Below, in pieces: positions 57,607-64,000 of a DNA stretch of 64,000 nucleotides (position 1 is the stretch's first letter; each line of letters opens with the position of its first letter). The notes below the pieces were generated by a model. The model was not told the DNA's origin and searched no databases. It saw nothing but the letters and a program-made list of their open reading frames with translations. The DNA comes from Shinisaurus crocodilurus (Eukaryota > Chordata > Lepidosauria > Squamata > Shinisauridae), in NCBI GenBank assembly GCA_021292165.1, contig CM037877.1:30640197-30704196 (forward strand), read 5' to 3'. Both the position numbers and the translations under genes were made by a program.

Positions 57607-58870
57607 CATATGATTTCTAGGTATATGGTATCCTCAGAGCAAGCTGGGCCGACCACTCGTGACAACACTCAGTTTCCAACTGTTGAGTGTTTTCATTTTG
57701 TGTTCTCTGTTTCTTAGCTTTTCTTCATTGTTGTTTGGACACCAACAGTGCAGTCTGAAGCATGTTTACTCAGAAGTAAGTCTCTCTGTTTCAATGGGAT
57801 TTATTCCCAGGTAACTGATAGGATTGTAACCTAACAGGGCAATCCTTTACGTGTCTACTTAGACATAAGTCACACCGAGTGGGTGAATGACTTCTGAGTA
57901 GGTATTAAGATTGCAGCCTAAAATAATTATTTCTTTGGATCTTCTGTCTCCATGCCTTTATCTCTCCCCCCCCCCCTTTAACCCAACACACTTCCCTAAA
58001 AGCTGACTGCCTTAAGATCTTAAAGGCTTCTTTTTATTTTTCAGTGTAAACCTGCTAATTTCCATTTCATAAGAGATCTGCTGGTGTCTTGGCTGAAGCA
58101 AGTGCCAGGGTACAACATGTACTTGCAATTACTGTGAGGATGTACACCAACAAGAGATGTGATAATGGTGCTTATTTCTTTCTTAAACCATCTGTTATCA
58201 AACACTTTTTAGCCTAATCACATCTTAAGAACATTTCTAGAAGTTCGAACATCTACGCAGTGACCTTTTAAAAAAGCAAAACACGTTAGGGAAAGAAAAG
58301 CAGGGGCAGCAAAGAAATTCACTTCCACTATTTAACAAACAGTAGATTGTGAGTCAGGGCCAAACTAGTCATTACTTGGCAGATGCATGTAATCGTCTCC
58401 CAACATATTCTCCCCCCCTTTTTTTAAATGAAAAGCCACTGTGGAAAGTTGTGAGTTGGAGAAAAGAAATGGGAGCGGGGAGAGGTGCTTAGTTCTTACC
58501 CATCTGGCCATCTCTTTCCCCCTGCAGGTAGAAAAACAGCTTGGGGAGGGGGTTTTGAGTGGGGGAAAAAATAGCTGGTGGGGGAAAGGTTAAGCAAACC
58601 CTTCCCATCACCATTCCTCAAATTCCCAGCCACCAAAAGCTGCTTTTCACTTTCAGTGGCACTATCAGGGCAGGACTACGGGGCAGAGGTCCGGGTCCCC
58701 ACTTATTAAGATGAATAGGATGCCCACAAATGCATAGTCTCCAACTGCCCCGAAAATGCCGGGACTGTCACGAAAACCCTTAAGCTGTCCCAGCTTCTCA
58801 CTTTGTCCTGCAGAGTCCCAAATTCCCTTGCCTCCGCAACTGCAAGCTACTTTAAACTTTTAAAACTTTT
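57607..58870. other. Intergenic; AATCCTATGC-type fragments
   Basis: 57750-57915 has two tandem pieces of the squamate repeat ('gtttactcagaagtaagtct', 'aatgggatttattcccaggt', 'acttctgagtaggtat'). The remainder holds no recognised gene. Confidence 0.5.
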
Positions 58871-58873
58871 TTT

Positions 58874-58960
58874 TAAAGGGGCCATGCTATGAGCAACATT
58901 GCAGCTAAGCTAAAACTGCAAGCTTAGCTGCAATTTTGCCCATGGCATGGCCCCTTTAAG
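58874..58960. repeat. Imperfect hairpin, 87 bases
   Basis: AAAGGGGCCATGCTATGAGC faces GCCCATGGCATGGCCCCTTT, with TGCAGCTAAGCT/AAGCTTAGCTGCA closing the loop. The size is like a microRNA precursor, but a MITE remnant is more likely. Confidence 0.75.
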
Positions 58961-59048
58961 TGTAGCTCTTTTTAGGCTCGAACAGCTCCACAGAGAGACA
59001 GATGTTGGGAGGATGTGTGCATGCGCACACACATGCTCTACCTGCTGA

Positions 59049-60045
59049 CAGGGATGGGGACTCGGACTCGAGGACTCGACTCGTGAGTCGGACTGAGTCC
59101 CCCCTCTGACTCGACTCGGACTCGAGTCCCAATATTTTTAATGGGACTCGAGACTCGACTCAGGACTTGAGACCAAGGACTCTTCAACATCCCTGGGCTG
59201 TGCCAGAAGGAGTGGAGAGGAGCGTGATTGCCGGCGAAGAGCACAGGGAAGCGAGGTGTGCCGCTGCTTGGCCACTATGGACGGCTACCAGGAGTGCAGC
59301 CCCAACAGTGTTTCAAGATTTATTTTGATTGATGTGTTGCGTACTTGGGAGAGGCAGAAGAATGACCTGAGATTACTCTGTGTGGCTGCTCTGAGTGTGT
59401 TTCTGGTTCCAGCAAGTTCATCACCAGTGGAGCGGGTGTTCAGTGAGGGTGGAATTGTGATGAGATCTCACCGTTCCAGAATGGGGGCCAAACATTTAGA
59501 AAAAATCATGTTCCTCAAATGCAACATGGATAAGTTTTAGGAAGTACAGCAAGTTTATTTTTTAAAATCATTTTTCTAAAATGCAACCTTTCAGACATTT
59601 TGGGTTTGGCTGCCTCTGCCTGCCTGTCTGGGGTTCCCAGCCTCCTCTGCCTGCCTGGTCTCTTCTTGACCAGTTCAGCAGTTGAATTGTCCAAGACAAA
59701 GGCCTCTGCCTGCCTGCTTTGGGGTTCCCTGCCTCCTCTGCCTGCCTGGTTATTTTGGGTTTTTCTGCCTGGTCTGTTCTTGCCAAAATCAGTTGCAGAG
59801 TTTTGAAATAAAAAGGCACACTTGTGCCTAGAATTTATTTAAGCCACACATCTGAAGTAGCCTTATTTTGTTGGGAAAAACCCCCATTGATTTTAATAGG
59901 GACTCGTGGAGTCAGCTTTGGGAGTGACTCGTGACTCATGACTCGTGAGTCACCATTTTGGACCAAGGACTCGGACTCGTGACTCGGGTCCAAAGACTCG
60001 TGACTCGACTCGTGACTCGAGACCAAGGACTCTTCAACATCCCTG
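59049..60045 (+). mobile_element. hAT element with transposase remnant, exact TSD
   Basis: 997 bp. Termini CAGGGATGGGGACTCGG and inverted CAACATCCCTG. Exact 8-bp duplication CCTGCTGA (59041-59048, 60046-60053). Both subterminal regions (59060-59175 and 59900-60022) are packed with GACTCG/CGAGTC. A copy of the right-end block GACCAAGGACTCTTCAACAT with CCCTG also lies internally at 59171-59195. It carries the hATC-domain ORF below; the catalytic core is deleted. Confidence 0.92.
59277..59540 (+). pseudogene. hAT transposase C-terminal dimerisation domain (remnant)
   Basis: 87 codons from ATG 59277 to a stop at 59538-59540. The core VPASSSPVERVFSEGG is the hATC signature, followed by RSHRSRMGAKHLEKIMFLKC, the usual end of hAT transposases. 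The zinc-finger BED domain and the DDE catalytic residues are missing, so the product could not transpose DNA. The upstream frame is open to a GTG at 59256. The domain normally mediates transposase oligomerisation. Confidence 0.9.
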
Positions 60046-60474
60046 CCTGCTGAAAAGGAGGCTGTACCCAGTGGCTTGGACAGAGAGAGGGAGAGGTGAA
60101 TGAGGGAATTTATCACATGATTTATATCTTTATATTGCCAAAGATTTTATTTCCTAACAGAGCTGACTCGGTGCCTCTAACAGGTGAGATACAGTGTCAG
60201 AAGGAAATGCAAGAAACTTCCCCTTCTATCTGAACCTCCATGTTTGGGGGTGTGGGGTGGGTGGGTAAGCTTCACCTGTTGAATTTGTGCCAATCCTGAC
60301 CATTTTAAAACAAAAAGAAAGAGATTGCCCTGCAAGCACTGACCCCCCCGCCCCATGAAAAACACCAGATATCAACAATTAAGGGTTTAAGTAAGGTAAA
60401 TTTTTTTTTACAAAAGCCACTTATAAAATATTATAAAATAATATATCATATAATAATGTAATAATTATGATATA
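60046..60474. other. Intergenic, nothing recognised
   Basis: AT-rich, no gene. Confidence 0.4.
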
Positions 60475-60727
60475 CAGTAATACCTTGGATTGCAAGTAAC
60501 TTGGTTTGAGAGCGTTTTGCAAGACAAGCAAATTTTAAAATATTTATTTAATATTTTTTTTACTTGATATATACAAGCGATGTCTTGCAATACAAGTACT
60601 GTAGCACGACTTAAATTAAAAATCTCTGTACAAATTTTTTTGGGGGGATTTCGTTTTGATATAAGAGTGTTTTGGATTACAAGCACGTTTCCGGAACGAA
60701 TTATGCTCTCAATCCAAGGCATGACTG
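60475..60727 (+). mobile_element. Tigger/pogo-type MITE with TA duplication
   Basis: CAGTAATACCTTGGATTGCA ... CAATCCAAGGCATGACTG, flanked by TA on both sides (60473-60474, 60728-60729). 253 bp, with no transposase. Confidence 0.85.
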
Positions 60728-60752
60728 TATAAGATTTTGTGTTTCCTCTAAT

Positions 60753-60977
60753 AGCTATAAGGGAATCTAGCAAATTTGGTGCGTTGCAAACTCACTGGTA
60801 TGATGGGATAACTAAATAATCACCACCACCAACAACAAGCATGTTGGAAAATCAACAAATGGAAGCATGGGGGACGGGGGGCGGGGATTGATTCCTAAAG
60901 CTGCTCCTTTTCTAGCTTTCCCCCCAAGTTTTTTCTATGGCTGATTGTACAAGGTTTTGCTATGTTGGGACTCTGCA
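60753..60977 (+). repeat. 225-bp direct repeat, copy 1
   Basis: AGCTATAAGGGAATCTAGCA ... GTTGGGACTCTGCA. Almost identical to 61874-62098, offset 1121 bases; a handful of substitutions (for example GATGGGATAA versus GATGTGATAA). Confidence 0.95.
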
Positions 60978-61873
60978 AGATTTTGTACTTGACCATGCTC
61001 TTTGGTTGCCTGGCCATACCCTTGGCCACGCCCTCATGTTGCCAGGCCACACCCTCTTGGTCACACCTTCATGTTGCTTAACCATACCTCTTACAAATTC
61101 ACATGTGTGTCCCTATTTTCATCTGTGAAATGTCGGAGAACTGACCCCAGACCATCTCAGCTGGCGCAGAGAGAACCACACCAACCACCTCTCCAAGGTC
61201 TGAAAATCAACCTTGGAGACGGGGGGGAAAAGGGGGCGTTCTAGTGGGCAGGGAGCGGAGGAGACTGGAAAGGCCAGGATACAATGTATCCTGAGCCTCT
61301 TCCAGCCTCCTTCCCTCCCACTCCAAAGCACCCTCACTGAAAGGCCTTCTAGCAAAAATATAGGAGATCAAAGGACGGAGAGGCAAAGATCGCCTGCGCC
61401 ACTCCTGCAGCCTTGCTTCAGCCCAGCAGGGCATAAGAATCTCAGAAGCCTCTGAGTTTAGGGGCTTCTGAGCAGCAGGGGTCCCGTCCATACGATTGCA
61501 CCCTAAACTGTCTGTCTCCACCTTTGCTCATCTGTATAATTGTAAATGAACTCAAATATTACAAAACACTTCAAGTTTCTAGTAATCCCTCTTTCCAAAG
61601 GGATCCAAGCCTGGATAATATGAATGAGTGAAGCGGACCTCCCATTGTAATCCAGAAAAAGTGTCTGGGCAGGGGGGGGGGAATTGAGAAAGGCTGTTCT
61701 GGACCAACTGACTTGTTGACACAGCCTCAAGCTTTTTCTCTTTACAGTGTACTTTTGAGCAGAAAATGGCTTTTTCTAGGAAATAGGATATAGTTCATTG
61801 CTGTTGTTGCCGCCTGAGAGTGGCTGAAAATTATTTGTTACTAAAAGACTCATTTCCTAGACATCTTGCCCAG
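60978..61873. other. Spacer between direct repeats; small minisatellite
   Basis: 61003-61095 has about three copies of a 33-bp unit (GGCCA(T/C)ACCCTCTTGG..CATGTTGC). The rest has no recognised gene. Confidence 0.5.
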
Positions 61874-62098
61874 AGCTATAAGGGAATCTAGCAAATTTGG
61901 TGCGTTGCAAACTCACTGGTATGATGTGATAACTAAATAATCACCACCACCAACAACAACCATGTTGGAAAATCAACAAATGGAAGCATGGGGGGCAGGG
62001 GGCGGGGATCGATTCCTAAAGCTGCTCCTTTTCTAGCTTTCCCCCCAAGTTTTTTCTATGGCTGATTGTACAAGGTTTTGCTATGTTGGGACTCTGCA
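61874..62098 (+). repeat. 225-bp direct repeat, copy 2
   Basis: See copy 1 at 60753. The flanks of the two copies are unrelated on both sides. Confidence 0.95.
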
Positions 62099-62233
62099 TG
62101 CCACTGGCAAGTGCCTCTGTGTGGTCTGAGAGGTAGTTTCACTTGGGGAGATGGGGAGATGCATTTATTAGGGTCAAAGAAATGGATTGACAGCAAATGC
62201 ATTGCTTTTAGATGCAATTATCAACATTTCACA

Positions 62234-62269
<36 letters not shown>

Positions 62270-63149
62270 CAAAGTGAGACATTTATCATGCAAACATAAA
62301 GATATTTAAATGTAATGTGAACAGAAAATAATTTAATGAAAATAAATATTATAGAAGTAAATACATTATAACCCAGCAAGATGAGGTGACATCTCTTTAG
62401 CACATACAAGTCTGTGGCAAAAGCCCTGCTTGTTCAGTTCAGTTCAAGTCTAATGCCCACACCTGCGTGTGGTTTTGGTCACTTGATGGATGAGAGAACT
62501 AGTCTAGATATCACACCAGGAACCCTTCCAGATGGAGGGTTCCTAGTGCTGCCAATCATTGTTCTTCCGCTGTAAGCAAAAACCAGAATACCCACTGACT
62601 GTCCACACTTTAGGGGGTCTCGTGCTCTTATGCTGTGTGCATCTCGTTCTGTTCTGTCCCCACAATGGGCACAAACAACATCACCAAGCACAGGCAATGT
62701 TGTCCTCTCCCCTTTCATGACCCATTATGGTCACCGCCGCTAGGGATCAATGGATTGGTCAGTTTCGCTTTCTCCCACATTCAATTTTTTTTTAAAAAAT
62801 CTCAAATTCTTTGCATCCTGTATATGAGGACACTTGCAAGTTTCGGTGATTTCTTATCAAAGCACGAACCAAAGAAAATGCTCATCTGCCAAATTCACCA
62901 GCCAAATTCAATAGGTACAGCTATCCCCAGCAGGCATCTTTAGACTTTGGGCTAAATCCAACATTGCATGCAGACATCTGTGGAGGAGGGTGGGGGGGGG
63001 AGAGCAAATTTGGGAACTGGATTCTTACTTGCAATGTTCAGCAGGTCATGGAGATGAATCTAAACATGGTGGAAGGCCTGCTTCTTCCTCTTCTTCTGAT
63101 GGCCTCATCGGTGGCAGTTGGTAGCAGTAGGTGGGGTGGGGCCCATCTG
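62099..63149. other. Intergenic, nothing recognised
   Basis: (AC)n at 62238-62269. The remainder, including the sequence around 62480-62720, is not recognised. Confidence 0.45.
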
Positions 63150-63455
63150 GAGCACTATTCAGGCAGGATGGAGGGGTCCCTGACTGATGCTTTCCTAATG
63201 ATCTCTAGCATGGAAGTCTCCTTTTTCGTAGCTGCTGCACACTGGACTGGCATTTTCACTGAGTAATCCACCATGATCCCAAGATCCCTTTCCTGGCCAG
63301 CCACTGCAAACTTAGACTCTGTCAGTATATTTGTGAAGTTAGGGTTTTTTGTCCCAATGTGCATTCTTTGACACTTACCGGTACTTATATTGAACTACAT
63401 TTGCCATTTTATTGTACATTCCATTTTGGGGAGGCCTTCTGCCATGGACAAGATA
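63150..63455 (-). pseudogene. CR1-type LINE reverse-transcriptase C-terminal fragment
   Basis: Minus strand 63364-63155 encodes GQERDLGIMVDYSVKMPVQC followed by AAATKKETSMLEIIRKA. This is the conserved (E)KDLGVxVD.S.K...QC..A..KA..ML region after the catalytic core of CR1 reverse transcriptases. The + strand wording TTGAACTACATTTGCCATTT upstream is also a CR1 landmark. Fragmentary. Confidence 0.85.
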
Positions 63456-63616
63456 ATCTGGTGCATTGTCCCACACGTGACCCTTGAAATAGAATGGAAT
63501 GTGGGTTGAATGCTGCGTGATTGGTGTTTGGACACAAACACTGAGCTCCCAGATTTTGATTGTCACCTGGCACCTTGATGCTCTCTTGTGCCATCCTAAT
63601 AACTCTCAAGAAAAGG
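63456..63616. other. Part of an unidentified repeat
   Basis: Continuous in style with the next ORF; not assigned. Confidence 0.3.
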
Positions 63617-64000
63617 TCAATAAGGACATGGCAGACCTAACTCTGCATACCGCTGTGGGGCAGTGCCATATATAATATGGGTCCTGTAATGTGCTATGCA
63701 TGTGGCAAAGTGATTACACAACCACATCATTGAAGCTTGCGTGGATACACAGCCGCTCTGGGGATGTTTACCTTCACCCATGTGATGTGAAAGGTGTTCC
63801 CCAGCATCCTTTGCAACTTTGCAAGGGATCTGTGTGTGCACGTGCCCCATTTGGATCATAAGTAGCTTCACAGATGCATCAAAGAATACTGCCATCACAA
63901 TTGACTTCTTGGCATGCTTGCGCAGCTGGGCTTGCCCAGCCTGGATCCATTCAAGCCACATTTTCCATGTGGTTCTGTGAATAGCTCCAGAGTGTGACAT
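63617..64000 (-). CDS. Unidentified open frame running off the window
   Basis: 127 codons on the minus strand, open from the window edge (64000) to the stop at 63617. His/Met/Gln-rich, with phrases VFFDASVKLLMIQMGHVHTQ and NHFATCIAHYRTHIIYG. I recognise no domain. Given its setting next to LINE debris it may be a transposon ORF fragment. The 5' end is outside the window. Confidence 0.3.
   Translation of the reverse strand: MSHSGAIHRTTWKMWLEWIQAGQAQLRKHAKKSIVMAVFFDASVKLLMIQMGHVHTQIPCKVAKDAGEHLSHHMGEGKHPQSGCVSTQASMMWLCNHFATCIAHYRTHIIYGTAPQRYAELGLPCPY

Noticed and set aside
60753..62098. LTR retrotransposon with 225-bp LTRs
   Set aside because: The repeats lack TG...CA ends, there is no target duplication, and no gag or pol between them.

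Overview
The window looks like nuclear DNA of a squamate reptile (lizard or snake). Evidence is the mix of interspersed repeats: tRNA-derived SINEs of the Sauria type, 5S-rRNA-derived SINEs, CR1 and L2-like LINE 3' ends, many palindromic hAT-type miniature elements, and a pair of short Helitron-like elements. The species cannot be named from the sequence.

The only cellular gene I can support is the 3' end of a ZSWIM5/6-type zinc-finger SWIM-domain gene, most likely ZSWIM6, on the + strand. Its last two coding exons are 2879-2960 (82 bp) and 5605-6467, separated by a 2.6-kb intron. Splice sites and phase agree: the upstream exon ends one base into a Gly codon and the terminal exon supplies the other two. 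Exon 5605-6467 ends in a stop codon, followed by an AT-rich 3' UTR that probably runs to about 8.58 kb. Positions 1-2878 are upstream intron.

From about 8.6 kb to 64 kb the window is intergenic and built almost entirely of transposable elements, many nested. Clear cases supported by exact target-site duplications are: hAT elements at 918, 1089, 13086, 21783, 24187, 46531, 50227 and 59049; two Helitron-like elements in opposite orientation at 10728-11389 and 36309-36944; two inverted Tigger/pogo-type elements at 57357 and 60475; four 5S-derived SINEs; seven Sauria SINE copies or fragments; and CR1 and L2 LINE fragments, including a CR1 reverse-transcriptase remnant at 49.77-51.1 kb split by a hAT element.

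The most striking object is a 762-bp hAT-type element at 43583-44344. Between termini that it shares with a plain 165-bp relative at 24187 it carries about 590 bp of GC-rich foreign DNA. On the minus strand this contains what appears to be the first coding exon of PRKACB (catalytic beta subunit of protein kinase A), with start codon, myristoylation glycine and splice donor intact. It looks like a captured promoter plus first exon. A 997-bp hAT element at 59049-60045 keeps a transposase C-terminal dimerisation domain between dense arrays of a GACTCG motif. No CRISPR arrays, operons or bacterial features are present.
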